The notes under the pieces were generated by a model. The model made no database searches. It was not told the origin of the DNA and saw nothing but the letters and a program-made list of their open reading frames with translations. Both the position numbers and the translations under genes were made by a program. A DNA stretch of 60,976 nt from DATJPR01 sp035506295 (GTDB lineage Bacteria; Bacteroidota; Ignavibacteria; UBA10030; UBA6906). This document shows positions 8,548 to 17,033 of this stretch, in pieces. How positions within the stretch are numbered: position 1 is the first letter of the stretch; each line of letters starts with the position of its first letter. Location: contig DATJPR010000023.1 of assembly GCA_035506295.1 (NCBI GenBank), positions 1 to 60,976 of the forward strand, read 5' to 3'.

Positions 8548-9477
8548 ATGTCAGGATTCCCGCGCAGGAATACCCTCAGGTCCGCGGGCGCGTGGACCGG
8601 AGTGCTGCTGCTGGCACTGCTCGTCGGCCCGGATGCTTGGGGATGCGGTACCGACAGCACTGCGGGGGCGACATCGGTGGCGCATCGTGACAGCTCCCGG
8701 TCGCAGCTGCGCTGGTACAGCATGATCACCAACATTCCCGGGGATTGGTCGCGGTTCACCGCGCGCACGTTCCGGTCGGAGAACCTCTCCGGGATGGTCG
8801 GCATGTCCGTCCTCACCATCGGTCTCATGGTCGCCGACGATGAGACGTGGACGCTTTCCGACAGGTGGTACAAGACGTCGCGAAAAGTCGGCGACGTCAG
8901 TGATTTTTTCGAGTACCTTGGTGACGGACGGCCGCAGTTCGGCCTTGCGGCGGCCTTCGGGGCGTATGGCGTTGTCGCGGGCGACAGCCGCGCACTGCGC
9001 ACCGGCAGCCAACTCGTGGAGGCGATTCTCGCATGCGGAGGTGTCGTCCAGTTGCTCAAGCACCTGACTGGCAGAGAGAGTCCCTTTGTTTCGACGGTAC
9101 CGGCGGGGCGATGGGATTTCTTCCCCAATCAGATCGAGTACCATAAGCACGTGCCGCGCTACGACGCGTTCCCTTCCGGCCACATCGCGACCGCGATGGC
9201 GACAGTCACCGTCGTGGCGGAAAACTATCCGGAATGGAAATGGGTGCGTCCTGCCGGCTACACGATTTGCGCGGTGATCGGCATCAGTATGGCGAATACC
9301 GGGATCCATTGGTACAGCGATTATCCGCTGGGATTGTTTCTGGGCTATACCTTCGGCATGGTCGTCGCTCATCCCGAGGGGTCCGAGGACAGCGGCGCGT
9401 CGACCTCCGGACAGGTGTCCATCGCGCCCTCGATGACGATGGGCGGTCCCGGTGTCGGCATCGTTGTCCGATGGTAG
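8548..9477 (+). CDS. PAP2-family membrane phosphatase 1
   Basis: 309 residues with an export signal (WTGVLLLALLVGPDAWG). The three phosphatase motifs are present in family order: LLKHLTGRESP (motif 1, K...R.SP), FPSGH (motif 2) and ANTGIHWYSDYPLG (motif 3, H...D). This predicts a periplasmic acid phosphatase of the PAP2 type, for example acting on undecaprenyl-pyrophosphate, phosphatidate or other lipid phosphates. An in-frame TTG at 8533 exists, but ATG 8548 is preferred. It is a close paralogue of the next gene; the two were probably produced by tandem duplication. Confidence 0.85.
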   Translation: MSGFPRRNTLRSAGAWTGVLLLALLVGPDAWGCGTDSTAGATSVAHRDSSRSQLRWYSMITNIPGDWSRFTARTFRSENLSGMVGMSVLTIGLMVADDETWTLSDRWYKTSRKVGDVSDFFEYLGDGRPQFGLAAAFGAYGVVAGDSRALRTGSQLVEAILACGGVVQLLKHLTGRESPFVSTVPAGRWDFFPNQIEYHKHVPRYDAFPSGHIATAMATVTVVAENYPEWKWVRPAGYTICAVIGISMANTGIHWYSDYPLGLFLGYTFGMVVAHPEGSEDSGASTSGQVSIAPSMTMGGPGVGIVVRW

Positions 9478-9512
9478 TCCGTCCCCTTCTGACATCGAGA
9501 GGAGAACCTGCA

Positions 9513-10514
9513 TTGCGAACGCAACATCGCTCACGTCGAGCCTCGTTCGTCAGTCAAAACTTTCCCCGTGTGATGGTTTGCATGGCGGGTCTGGCGCTCG
9601 GGTCAACGAGAGTTCACGCTCAGGACGTTTCTTCTCCGGCGACATTCAAGATTCGCCCGATGCCGGAGCTCTTTGCCAATCTCGATACGCTCGGAGGCGT
9701 GCACCAGCTGGCGCAGCATACCTCTACCCCCGGCACGCATCGATACTCCTGGTACAGTCCGCTCACCAATCTGCCCGCCGACTGGATCGGCGCCGGAAAC
9801 CTCGTCGTCCAGCCCGGAAGCATTCCTTCGTTTCTTGTTGTCGGCGCATCCACCGGCATCCTTCTACTCACGGATCGCTCTACCTTCAGCGCATCGAGAA
9901 CTTTTTACCTGCGACATTCGTTTGTTCAACATGCGAGCGACGCCGTGATGCATCTCGGCGATGGAACGTCGCAACTGGGACTCGCAGCGGGCTTCGGCCT
10001 GTATGGATTCTTCGCCGGCGACACCCGCACGGTGAAAACGGGGGGAGAAATCGTCGAGGCGTTGCTCGCGACAGGCATCACGGTCCAGTTGATGAAGCGC
10101 ATCAGCGGCCGGGAAAGTCCCCAGACGGCGGTGAACGGCCTGAGCCGCTGGCACCCCTTCCCGAGCTTCGCAGGCTATCAACGGAATCAACCCAAGTACT
10201 ACTCGTTTCCGTCCGGACATATCGCGACGACGATGGCGACCATCACCGTCATCATGGAAAACTATCCCGAAGCGACCTGGCTGAAGCCGGTCGGCTACGG
10301 GGTTCTCGGCGCCGTGGGGGTGAGCCTCGTCAATGTGCGGTATCACTGGTTCAGCGATCTGCCGCTGGGCATCCTGCTCGGGTATGGATTCGGCAAACTC
10401 GCCGCGCATCACGACGGGAGCAACAGCGCGGATGGTGCAACAGACTCGCCCGTTACCCTGCATCCGACCATCGGACGAGAAGGTGCGGGGTTGGCTGTCG
10501 CCTGGGCGTTCTGA
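9513..10514 (+). CDS. PAP2-family membrane phosphatase 2
   Basis: 333 residues read from TTG 9513, which sits about eight bases after a strong GAGGAGA. The frame is open further upstream, but that part overlaps the preceding gene. A signal peptide (VMVCMAGLALGSTRVHAQ) is followed by the same core as the upstream paralogue: LMKRISGRESP, FPSGHIATTMATITV and VNVRYHWFSDLPLG, with the catalytic His and Asp intact. Shared phrases (YSxxTNxPxDW, LGDGxxQxGLAAxFGxYG, GDxRxxxTG, ENYPE) show recent common ancestry. It probably dephosphorylates a lipid phosphate in the periplasm. Both copies keep all active-site residues, so neither is an obvious pseudogene. Confidence 0.85.
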   Translation: MRTQHRSRRASFVSQNFPRVMVCMAGLALGSTRVHAQDVSSPATFKIRPMPELFANLDTLGGVHQLAQHTSTPGTHRYSWYSPLTNLPADWIGAGNLVVQPGSIPSFLVVGASTGILLLTDRSTFSASRTFYLRHSFVQHASDAVMHLGDGTSQLGLAAGFGLYGFFAGDTRTVKTGGEIVEALLATGITVQLMKRISGRESPQTAVNGLSRWHPFPSFAGYQRNQPKYYSFPSGHIATTMATITVIMENYPEATWLKPVGYGVLGAVGVSLVNVRYHWFSDLPLGILLGYGFGKLAAHHDGSNSADGATDSPVTLHPTIGREGAGLAVAWAF

Positions 10515-10563
10515 GCGGTTCTCAAGACCATAGGTTTCACTTCGTTCATGGAGAAAGGATGTT

Positions 10564-11139
10564 ATGCAGATGACCAAACGCATTATCCCATGGGTCCTGG
10601 TCTTTCTCGCAGCGATCGTTGCAGTAGGCTGCGGCAAGAAAAGCGAAAACGGTTACAACTCGGCCTTGCTCGGTCAAAACAGCGGCTCGGTCGCCGGCCT
10701 GAAGTGGGGGGTGCCAACCCGCTGGCTTGTTGAGGGGCAGCGCCCCATGCGCGCGGCGACCTATAATGTCCCCGCGGCCGAAGGTGACAGCGAGAACGCG
10801 GAATGTGCCGTGTTTTATTTCGGCAATGACCAGGGCGGTACGATCGACGCGAATATCGACCGTTGGGTCGGGCAGTTCGAGCAGGCAAGCGCCCCCGACC
10901 GGGGAACGAAAGATGTGAACGGCATGAAGGTCACCACGGTCGGCATCGCCGGAGCGTATCTTGCGCCGAGCGGCCCGATGATGATGCCGACGGGGAAGAA
11001 GGACAACTTCAAACTCCTCGGAGCAATCGTCGAAGGTCCGCAGGGGTCGGTCTTCTTTAAACTGACGGGTCCAAAGAAGAGCGTGGACGCATCGAGCTCC
11101 GAGTTCGACGCGTTGATCGGTTCCATCCATAAGGAATAG
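10564..11139 (+). CDS. Putative lipoprotein of unknown function
   Basis: 191 residues. The N-terminus (MQMTKRIIPWVLVFLAAIVA, then VGC) is a lipoprotein signal with a usable lipobox. The mature part (GLKWGVPTRWLVEGQRPMRA, then FYFGNDQGGTIDANIDRWVG, QFEQ) resembles small exported proteins with a p22-phox- or lipid-binding-like beta-rich fold, but I do not recognise a named family. GGAGAAAGG ends five bases before ATG 10564. It is followed by a perfect palindrome that probably terminates transcription. Confidence 0.65.
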   Translation: MQMTKRIIPWVLVFLAAIVAVGCGKKSENGYNSALLGQNSGSVAGLKWGVPTRWLVEGQRPMRAATYNVPAAEGDSENAECAVFYFGNDQGGTIDANIDRWVGQFEQASAPDRGTKDVNGMKVTTVGIAGAYLAPSGPMMMPTGKKDNFKLLGAIVEGPQGSVFFKLTGPKKSVDASSSEFDALIGSIHKE

Positions 11140-11153
11140 CAGCTGCACTGCGC

Positions 11154-11183
11154 GCGAAGAGAGCGCCCGGGCGCTCTCTTCGC
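11154..11183. terminator. Perfect 30-bp palindrome, likely bidirectional terminator
   Basis: A 15-bp GC-rich arm (GCGAAGAGAGCGCCC) is followed without spacer by its exact reverse complement. It lies between the 3' ends of two convergent genes (10564-11139 plus and 11189-11488 minus). A GTGTTTTTC stretch follows about 10 bases downstream on the plus strand. Function as a shared terminator is inferred. Confidence 0.65.
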
Positions 11184-11188
11184 AAGCG

Positions 11189-11488
11189 TCAAGGTGTTTT
11201 TCCCGCCAGCGTCTCGATGCGTTCGAGAAGAGCGAAGTCGCGCTCCGTGATGCCGCCCGCCGAATGCGTGGCGAGATCGATGCTGACACGATTGAAAACG
11301 TTGGTCCATTCCGGGTGATGGTTCATCGCTTCAGCGACAAGGGCGACTGCGGTCATGAACCCGAATGCTTCGGGGAACGTCCCGAACGCAAACTCCTTGT
11401 GCAATTTTCCCCCCTTCACCTCCCACCCCTTCGCGGATGAGAGACGGCGTTCGATGACGCCGGCTTCCAGGACACGGGCCTCCGGCAT
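11189..11488 (-). CDS. phhB: Pterin-4a-carbinolamine dehydratase
   Basis: 99 residues, the usual length. It dehydrates 4a-hydroxytetrahydrobiopterin during recycling of the pterin cofactor of aromatic amino acid hydroxylases. The active-site segment AEAMNHHPEWTNVFNRVSID (His57-His58-Pro59) and LATHSAGGITERD (His75) match the family pattern exactly. AAGGAGGAAGCA precedes the start on the minus strand. No hydroxylase is encoded in the window, so the partner enzyme is elsewhere or the protein serves molybdopterin-type pterin chemistry, as proposed for bacteria without hydroxylases. Confidence 0.93.
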   Translation of the reverse strand: MPEARVLEAGVIERRLSSAKGWEVKGGKLHKEFAFGTFPEAFGFMTAVALVAEAMNHHPEWTNVFNRVSIDLATHSAGGITERDFALLERIETLAGKTP

Positions 11489-11607
11489 TGCTTCCTCCTT
11501 TTTTCAGAGGAACCTGTCTGTCGCCCCAAAGGTTCCGCGCGGTCGATTGATTCTCGATCAACAAAAGTGTACCATCCAACGTACCTTCCCCCACTAAAGG
11601 AGATGTC

Positions 11608-12327
11608 ATGCCCGAAGAAGGTGCAAAACCGCAGATCCTTCCGGCTCCACCGCCCAAGAAATGGATAGATAATATCGCCGCCGTCTCCAGCGCGCTGATT
11701 GCCATCGGCACGCTGCTGAACTGGTTCTTCGGGAGGGAGAGCTCGTTCCCGAAGTGGTTTTTCTATGTCCTGACCATCCTCATCCTGGTCATCCTCTATA
11801 AGTATTTCGAAGAATCGATCAAACGGTTCTTTGCAGCGCTCGCGGTCAAGAACTACATCCGCGAAGCGCACTTCAAACTGCTCGACAACCTTCAGCGCTT
11901 CAGCGAGCTGGTGTCGCCGCGCAGCGACGATTCCATCGTCCACGTGATCGAAACGGTGAGCACCCGGCGCGGGAAACCGCTGGTCGACCGCGATCTCTAT
12001 CCCTATGCGGATCAGCTCGTGCAGAACATCCTGCTCAAACTCTCGGAGTCCGGAAGAGGGCTGTCGGCCGGGGAATTCAAAGGTGTGCTGAACGACCTCA
12101 CGACGCTGATCCGGTTCTGCACTTACTTCTATTTCAAAAAGCCCTTTCATGTCCAGGACGCCGGCGACCTCACGAAGGATGAGATGAAGGAGCTGGAGTT
12201 CGCCCGGGAAAACTTCGCCGATTTCCTCCGCCGGTATCAGATCTTCTTTGACGAAGTGAGTGTCAGGCTGGGATTGACAAGCCGGGCGCACTTCGAGATT
12301 CCCAAGCCCCTTTCCTCTCGCGGGTAG
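11608..12327 (+). CDS. Membrane-anchored protein of unknown function
   Basis: 239 residues with two hydrophobic segments near the N-terminus (about residues 22-40, IAAVSSALIAIGTLLNWFF, and 47-66, WFFYVLTILILVILYKYF), then a mostly helical soluble domain of about 170 residues with no recognised motif. AAAGGAGATG lies just before the ATG. It ends 23 bases before pgl and may be co-transcribed with the sugar genes, but nothing in the protein suggests a metabolic role. Confidence 0.6.
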   Translation: MPEEGAKPQILPAPPPKKWIDNIAAVSSALIAIGTLLNWFFGRESSFPKWFFYVLTILILVILYKYFEESIKRFFAALAVKNYIREAHFKLLDNLQRFSELVSPRSDDSIVHVIETVSTRRGKPLVDRDLYPYADQLVQNILLKLSESGRGLSAGEFKGVLNDLTTLIRFCTYFYFKKPFHVQDAGDLTKDEMKELEFARENFADFLRRYQIFFDEVSVRLGLTSRAHFEIPKPLSSRG

Positions 12328-12350
12328 CCGGGCATGAGGGAGCGACCTCG

Positions 12351-13100
12351 GTGAGCAACACCCACACACAGATATTCCCAACAAGTGCGGCTTTGTCCTA
12401 TGGCGCGGCGGAGAAGATCTCGGCTGCGCTGTCGGCCGCGCACATTCGCGGCGGCATCGTATCGCTGGTGCTCTCCGGAGGATCCACGCCGCGCGGGGTC
12501 TATGAGGCGCTCGCGACCGCTGCCTACAGGAAGAAAATCGATTGGTCTCGCCTGCACATCTTCTGGGGAGATGAGCGTTGTGTCCCGCCCGAGTCATCCG
12601 AAAGCAACTACCGGATGGCCCATCAGGCGTTCCTTCGCGATGTGCCGCTTCCCGCGCACCACATCCACAGGATCAGGGGAGAGCTGACGCCGGCGGAAGC
12701 GGCGCGGGCCTATGAAATCGAGTTGCGAAACACCTTCGGGATTACCGGCACGGAGATCCCCCGGCTGTCCCTCGTGCTTCTCGGCGTGGGCGAAGACGGC
12801 CACACGGCATCCTTGTTCCCCGGCTCCACCGCGCTCCATGAGACACGACGGCTTGTCACCGAGGTGTACGTCGAGCGGCTCAATGCATGGCGGGTGACGC
12901 TGACGTACCCGATGCTGGGCAACGCGGAGATGATCCTCTTCCTTGTCTCCGGGCCCGCGAAGGCGCCGATCGCCCGCGCCGTCATCCATGACGGGAAGAC
13001 GGAATTTCCCGCGACACATGTCGCACTCAACGGCCGCGAGGTCGAGTGGTACATCGATCGAGACGCGGCATCACTCTTTGACGATCCGGAGCACGCATGA
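12351..13100 (+). CDS. pgl: 6-phosphogluconolactonase
   Basis: 249 residues, of the DevB/Pgl type. It hydrolyses 6-phosphogluconolactone to 6-phosphogluconate, the second step of the oxidative pentose phosphate pathway. Characteristic blocks are VSLVLSGGSTPRGVYEAL, WSRLHIFWGDERCVPPESSE, SNYRMA, and LVLLGVGEDGHTASLFPGS (with the catalytic His). Translation starts at GTG 12351. The last codons overlap the start of glucokinase by four bases (ATGA), giving a small glucose-phosphorylation/oxidation operon. Glucose-6-phosphate dehydrogenase is not in the window. Confidence 0.93.
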   Translation: MSNTHTQIFPTSAALSYGAAEKISAALSAAHIRGGIVSLVLSGGSTPRGVYEALATAAYRKKIDWSRLHIFWGDERCVPPESSESNYRMAHQAFLRDVPLPAHHIHRIRGELTPAEAARAYEIELRNTFGITGTEIPRLSLVLLGVGEDGHTASLFPGSTALHETRRLVTEVYVERLNAWRVTLTYPMLGNAEMILFLVSGPAKAPIARAVIHDGKTEFPATHVALNGREVEWYIDRDAASLFDDPEHA

Positions 13101-14080
13101 TCCTCGCAGGTGATATCGGCGGAACCAAGACCAACCTGTCCTACTTCGACGTAATGAACCGCCAGCTCGTCCAGAAGCAGATGATGAGCTACCCGAGTCA
13201 TGAGTATCCGTCGTTAAGCGCCATCGTCGCGCAGTTTCGGCGCGAATACCCGGCGCAAATATCCGCAGCGGCTTTCGGCATTGCCGGACCTGTCATCAAC
13301 GGGCATTCCGTGCTGACGAACGTTGGATGGGAACTCGATGTCGAGACCCTTCGCAAGGACCTTGCCCTCGACGCCGTTGAACTCATCAACGACCTCCAGG
13401 CCACAGCCTATGGCACACTTCGCCTCTCCGAGAGTGAACAGTTCAGGCTTCAGAATGGTCAGGCTCAGGTCAACGGTGCCATCGCGGTGATCGCGGCCGG
13501 AACAGGGCTTGGCGAGGGAGGGATGATATGGGATGGAAAGAATTACCGGGCCATTGCTTCGGAAGGCGGACACGCCGACTTCTCCCCGAGGAACGACCTT
13601 GAATGCTCCCTCATGCAGTTTCTCGCCGGGAAATTCGGCCATGTCAGCTGGGAACGCATACTCTCAGGACCGGGACTGTTCTCCCTCTACGAATTCCTCT
13701 CGCAGCGATCCTCCACCGCCGCACCGGCGTGGTTGAAAGCCGACATCGCTTCCGGGGATCCGGCCGCAGCGGTTTCGAAAGCGGCAATGGAGGGGAAGGA
13801 CACGACCTGTGTCGAGGCCCTTGATCTCTTTGTCTCTCTGTATGGCTCGGAAACGGGGAATCTGGCGTTGAAACTCCTCTCTACCGGGGGTGTCTTCATC
13901 GGCGGAGGGATTGCGCCGAAGATTCTTCCCAAACTGAAAACTCCGTTATTCCTCCGAAATTTCATCGCCAAAGGGCGGCTTGAATCGACACTGCAAAAGA
14001 TGCCTGTGTCCGTTGTTCTGAACGACAAAATCGCGATGGTCGGCGCCGCACACGTCGCCAGCCTGCTCGCTGAAGCGTAA
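13097..14080 (+). CDS. glk: Glucokinase
   Basis: 327 residues, of the bacterial Glk (PF02685) family. It phosphorylates glucose with ATP. Visible are the phosphate-1 loop MILAGDIGGTKTNLSYFD, the sugar-binding segment ELINDLQATAYG, the adenosine-side AVIAAGTGLGEGG, EGGHADFSPRN with the Glu-His sugar ligands, and GGVFIGGGIAPKI. It overlaps pgl by four bases. Together the pair feeds glucose to the pentose phosphate branch, while phosphofructokinase lies 37 kb away in this window. Confidence 0.93.
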   Translation: MILAGDIGGTKTNLSYFDVMNRQLVQKQMMSYPSHEYPSLSAIVAQFRREYPAQISAAAFGIAGPVINGHSVLTNVGWELDVETLRKDLALDAVELINDLQATAYGTLRLSESEQFRLQNGQAQVNGAIAVIAAGTGLGEGGMIWDGKNYRAIASEGGHADFSPRNDLECSLMQFLAGKFGHVSWERILSGPGLFSLYEFLSQRSSTAAPAWLKADIASGDPAAAVSKAAMEGKDTTCVEALDLFVSLYGSETGNLALKLLSTGGVFIGGGIAPKILPKLKTPLFLRNFIAKGRLESTLQKMPVSVVLNDKIAMVGAAHVASLLAEA

Positions 14081-14258
14081 ATCCCCAACCTCCAGGAAAC
14101 TCTCGCATAGCACTCCGCGTTTCTAGGATAACTGCCGACCCGATCCCAAGGATCTGCAGTTGTTCTGCACTCCGGTGATCACTCGGCGCTACCGCACTGC
14201 CGGGGATGGTCCTGCCGCCAACTCACTCACCGACGGAAAGCTTATCAAAGGGAGCGCT

Positions 14259-16460
14259 ATGCGAATACCTCTTCGTTACGGTCTATATGTGCTCGTGTGC
14301 ATCCTGCCGATCGCGGCCGAAGCACAGACAAGGGTGAGCTCTCAACTGGTTGAACGATCGTGGACCACCATGGTGCAGAACGATCTTCTCGTCCGGCAAC
14401 AGGCAGTTCAGAAGTTCATGATCCTCCCCGGCAAAGTATCACCAAAGACGTTGGGATCGGCATACGTGCCCGTGCAGCCGGGTCTCGCGGAAGTCACTCC
14501 CGTCCGGCCGACTTCGCCATTGGCGAGCCCGCCCCCGCTGGCGGACTTTGACGCGCTCCTGGACAACACCCATGTGATTCCTCCCGATACCTACGGCTCG
14601 GTGGGACCGTCGCATATCGTGACCATGCTCAATAGCGAGGTGCGCGTGCAGGGCAAGGATGGGTCCCAGATCAGCACGGTCTCGCTCGCAGCATTCTGGT
14701 CGACCGGCGTCGGAAGTTCGGACCTCTCCGATCCTCACGTGCTGTATGACGTTCAAGGCGGTCGCTGGATTGCTTCGATCACCATCGACCCCGACACGAA
14801 CACCGCCCGGATCGGAATCGCGGTGAGCGCCTCCAGTGATCCGACCGGAGACTGGAGATTCCTGACGTTTGATTCCCCTGATACCACCGTCTTCCCCGAT
14901 TATCCCCAGCTTGGCTTCAACAATAAGTGGATCGTCGTCACTGCGAACATCTTCAAAACGGTATCGCACGGCGGTACCTTCCAGGGACCGGCCTTCTGGG
15001 CAATCGACAAGGCCGCGGCAATGCTTTCATCAGGCACCGTGGGCGGTACGCGGTTCAATCCAGGATATGATTCGCCCAATGAAGGCTTCACCGAACAGCC
15101 GATGATCTGTTATGATCCCAGCGACACGCTGTGGTTCATGGAATCGGGGGCATACTCCGTCTCAGGCACGGCGCTCATCAGGATATCCATGCTGACCGGT
15201 TCCACGTTGTCTCCGACGTGGACCCCTATTGCCGGCGGACCGTTCCCCGGAAGCGGGTTCTTTACGGTGACGAATAATTTCAAAGCGCTGTCGAACGGCG
15301 CGACGCAAAAGGGTAGCTCGCAGAAGATCGACAACGGAGACGCGAGAGCGTCGGGGGCCGTGTACCGCAATGGCTTCGTGTGGTTCTCCAACAGCGGAGG
15401 ATTGCCTTTGACGGGCACCGTGACGCGCACTGCCGCGTTCTGGTACCAAATTAATCCACGACTCACGACGCCCATTGTGCAGTCGGGCGTTGTCGACCCG
15501 GGTGCAAACTCGCACGTGATCTATCCGTCCATCGCCGTCAACAAGCTCAACAGCGTCTGCATCGGGTTCACGCATACCGACACGTCACGATATGCGGAGG
15601 CCGCGTATGTGGTCCGTCAGGTCGGCGATGCGGCAGGGACGACGCAAGGGATCGCGCTGCTGAAAGCGGGGCAGGGATCCTATTTCAAGACGTTCGGAGG
15701 AGGGCGCAACCGGTGGGGCGATTTCAGCAACACGGTCGTCGACCCATCGGACAGTCTGACCTTTTGGACCATTCAGGAATATGCCGGCACGCCGGTCGGA
15801 AACACCGCCACGGACGGGAGTGGACGGTGGGCCACACACTGGGGGAAAATCGGCGTCGATGTTCCGTTACCGATCCAACTCACCAGCCTCAGCGGGAAGC
15901 TGACGTCCGACGGCTCGATCGCCATCACGTGGACCACGGCGAGCGAAGTCAACTGCTACGGGTTTACGATAGAGCGGAGCGCGAACACGACGGACAACTT
16001 CGTCGAAGTGCCGAACGGTTTTGTCGCCGGCCATGGAACGACCACCGATCCGCACACATACTCCTTCAATGATACCCCACCAAGTCCGGGCCGGTACTAC
16101 TATCGACTCACCGAAATCGGGTTGAACGGCTCGACCCATGCCTTCGATCCTGTGCTCGTCGATGGACTGACCGGCGTCGCTGCCAACGGCCTGCCATTTG
16201 AAACGGCGCTGCTGCAGAATTATCCCAATCCGTTTAATCCGACAACAGTGATCAGCGGACAGTGGACAGTGGACAGTAGGGTACGGCTGGTGGTCTATGA
16301 CATGCTCGGAAGGGAAATTGCTGTTCTTGCCGATGGCAGATACCCAGCTGGCAAGTATTCGTTTACGTTTGACGGAAAGAGCCTCTCGAGCGGCGTGTAT
16401 ATCTATCGACTTACGGCGGGAAGCTACATGGCTGTGCGCAAGATGAGTCTATTAAAATAA
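14259..16460 (+). CDS. Secreted protein with type IX (Por) C-terminal sorting domain
   Basis: 733 residues from ATG 14259, just after GGGAG. A signal peptide (YVLVCILPIAAEAQ) is followed by a large domain of unknown function rich in beta strand (LLDNTHVIPPDTYGSVGPSH, VGIGFTHTD-like text), then a fibronectin-like segment (LPIQLTSLSGKLTSDGSIAI, TWTTASEVNCYGFTIERS). The protein ends with a sorting domain: LLQNYPNPFNPTTVI, VVYDMLGREIAVLADG, LSSGVYIYRL and KMSLLK. Export by Sec and then the type IX system to the cell surface is expected. Three perfect heptamers (16257-16277) are inserted in the sorting domain just after NPTT and add about seven codons. Confidence 0.85.
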   Translation: MRIPLRYGLYVLVCILPIAAEAQTRVSSQLVERSWTTMVQNDLLVRQQAVQKFMILPGKVSPKTLGSAYVPVQPGLAEVTPVRPTSPLASPPPLADFDALLDNTHVIPPDTYGSVGPSHIVTMLNSEVRVQGKDGSQISTVSLAAFWSTGVGSSDLSDPHVLYDVQGGRWIASITIDPDTNTARIGIAVSASSDPTGDWRFLTFDSPDTTVFPDYPQLGFNNKWIVVTANIFKTVSHGGTFQGPAFWAIDKAAAMLSSGTVGGTRFNPGYDSPNEGFTEQPMICYDPSDTLWFMESGAYSVSGTALIRISMLTGSTLSPTWTPIAGGPFPGSGFFTVTNNFKALSNGATQKGSSQKIDNGDARASGAVYRNGFVWFSNSGGLPLTGTVTRTAAFWYQINPRLTTPIVQSGVVDPGANSHVIYPSIAVNKLNSVCIGFTHTDTSRYAEAAYVVRQVGDAAGTTQGIALLKAGQGSYFKTFGGGRNRWGDFSNTVVDPSDSLTFWTIQEYAGTPVGNTATDGSGRWATHWGKIGVDVPLPIQLTSLSGKLTSDGSIAITWTTASEVNCYGFTIERSANTTDNFVEVPNGFVAGHGTTTDPHTYSFNDTPPSPGRYYYRLTEIGLNGSTHAFDPVLVDGLTGVAANGLPFETALLQNYPNPFNPTTVISGQWTVDSRVRLVVYDMLGREIAVLADGRYPAGKYSFTFDGKSLSSGVYIYRLTAGSYMAVRKMSLLK
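16257..16277 (+). repeat. Three tandem GGACAGT heptamers inside a coding sequence
   Basis: Three exact copies of GGACAGT lie head to tail at 16257, 16264 and 16271. Twenty-one bases keep the reading frame and encode GQWTVDS in the sorting domain. The same heptamer appears once at 16471 in the following intergenic array. Confidence 0.9.
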
Positions 16461-16463
16461 TGC

Positions 16464-16519
16464 CGGCAGAGGACAGTAATCGGCAATCTACAATCGCTGT
16501 CTGCTGTCAACTATCCTCC
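16464..16519 (+). repeat. Degenerate heptamer array
   Basis: Eight consecutive 7-base units can be read after the stop codon: CGGCAGA, GGACAGT, AATCGGC, AATCTAC, AATCGCT, GTCTGCT, GTCAACT, ATCCTCC. Neighbouring units share sub-words (AATC, GTC), which shows the 7-base period. Confidence 0.7.
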
Positions 16520-16561
16520 GATTTTCGTATGATCTTCCATCGCTGACTGATCGGAGGTGCG

Positions 16562-16966
16562 ATGGTGAGTACGCCAGAGGATGCGCCCGAATCCTTCTCG
16601 AAGATACTCTTCCGGAGGGAAGGGGGAGGGAACAAGGAATTCTACGTGACCGTCGACGAGGCCCGGCAGTTGCTTTCCTTTGACGTCGTGAAGTACAATT
16701 TCCAGGCGACGTCCTACGCCTTTGATCGTCCGGCGCCGGAAGACCGGGAGACATTTCACCTGGTGACGTCGATTCTCTCCGGCCGGACACCGGTCTCAGG
16801 AGGAGGATCACCGGCGGCGAAGCAAACCGGGACGTGGGTCCACATGTTCGCGGTAACAGCGCAGGACGACCGGGTGGAGATTACCGACCGTCGGGTGCGC
16901 GAGCGCCTGCTGGCGCTCGAGTCGGCGGTAGAGTCAAGGCAGGCAGAACTGTCCTCGCCTCGGTAG
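16562..16966 (+). CDS. Hypothetical cytosolic protein
   Basis: 134 residues with no signal or membrane segment, beginning after GGAGGTG. The first half looks beta-rich (KILFRREGGGNKEFYVTVDE, ARQLLSFDVVKYNFQATSYA) and the end is a charged helix (RVRERLLALESAVESRQAEL). I recognise no family. It is convergent with the DUF2914 gene, with a shared hairpin terminator between. Confidence 0.55.
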   Translation: MVSTPEDAPESFSKILFRREGGGNKEFYVTVDEARQLLSFDVVKYNFQATSYAFDRPAPEDRETFHLVTSILSGRTPVSGGGSPAAKQTGTWVHMFAVTAQDDRVEITDRRVRERLLALESAVESRQAELSSPR

Positions 16967-16983
16967 CGTGAGGGAGAAAAGGA

Positions 16984-17015
16984 AAAGGCCCGGGGAGAAC
17001 GTCCGCCGGGCCTTT
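16984..17015. terminator. Bidirectional hairpin terminator
   Basis: A 10-bp stem, AAAGGCCCGG (16984-16993) with CCGGGCCTTT (17006-17015), encloses a 12-base loop. The A-rich start and T-rich end give short U tracts in both directions. It sits between convergent genes ending at 16966 and 17034. Confidence 0.8.
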
Positions 17016-17033
17016 GCTGTCCCTGACAGAGAC

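Noticed and set aside
9234..9512. N-terminal extension of the second PAP2 phosphatase into the first gene
   Set aside because: It would overlap the upstream paralogue by over 200 bases in another frame, while TTG 9513 has a strong ribosome site and a signal peptide.
14160..14258. Longer start for the type IX cargo protein
   Set aside because: The extension is not protein-like, and the ATG at 14259 has a ribosome site and begins a clean signal peptide.
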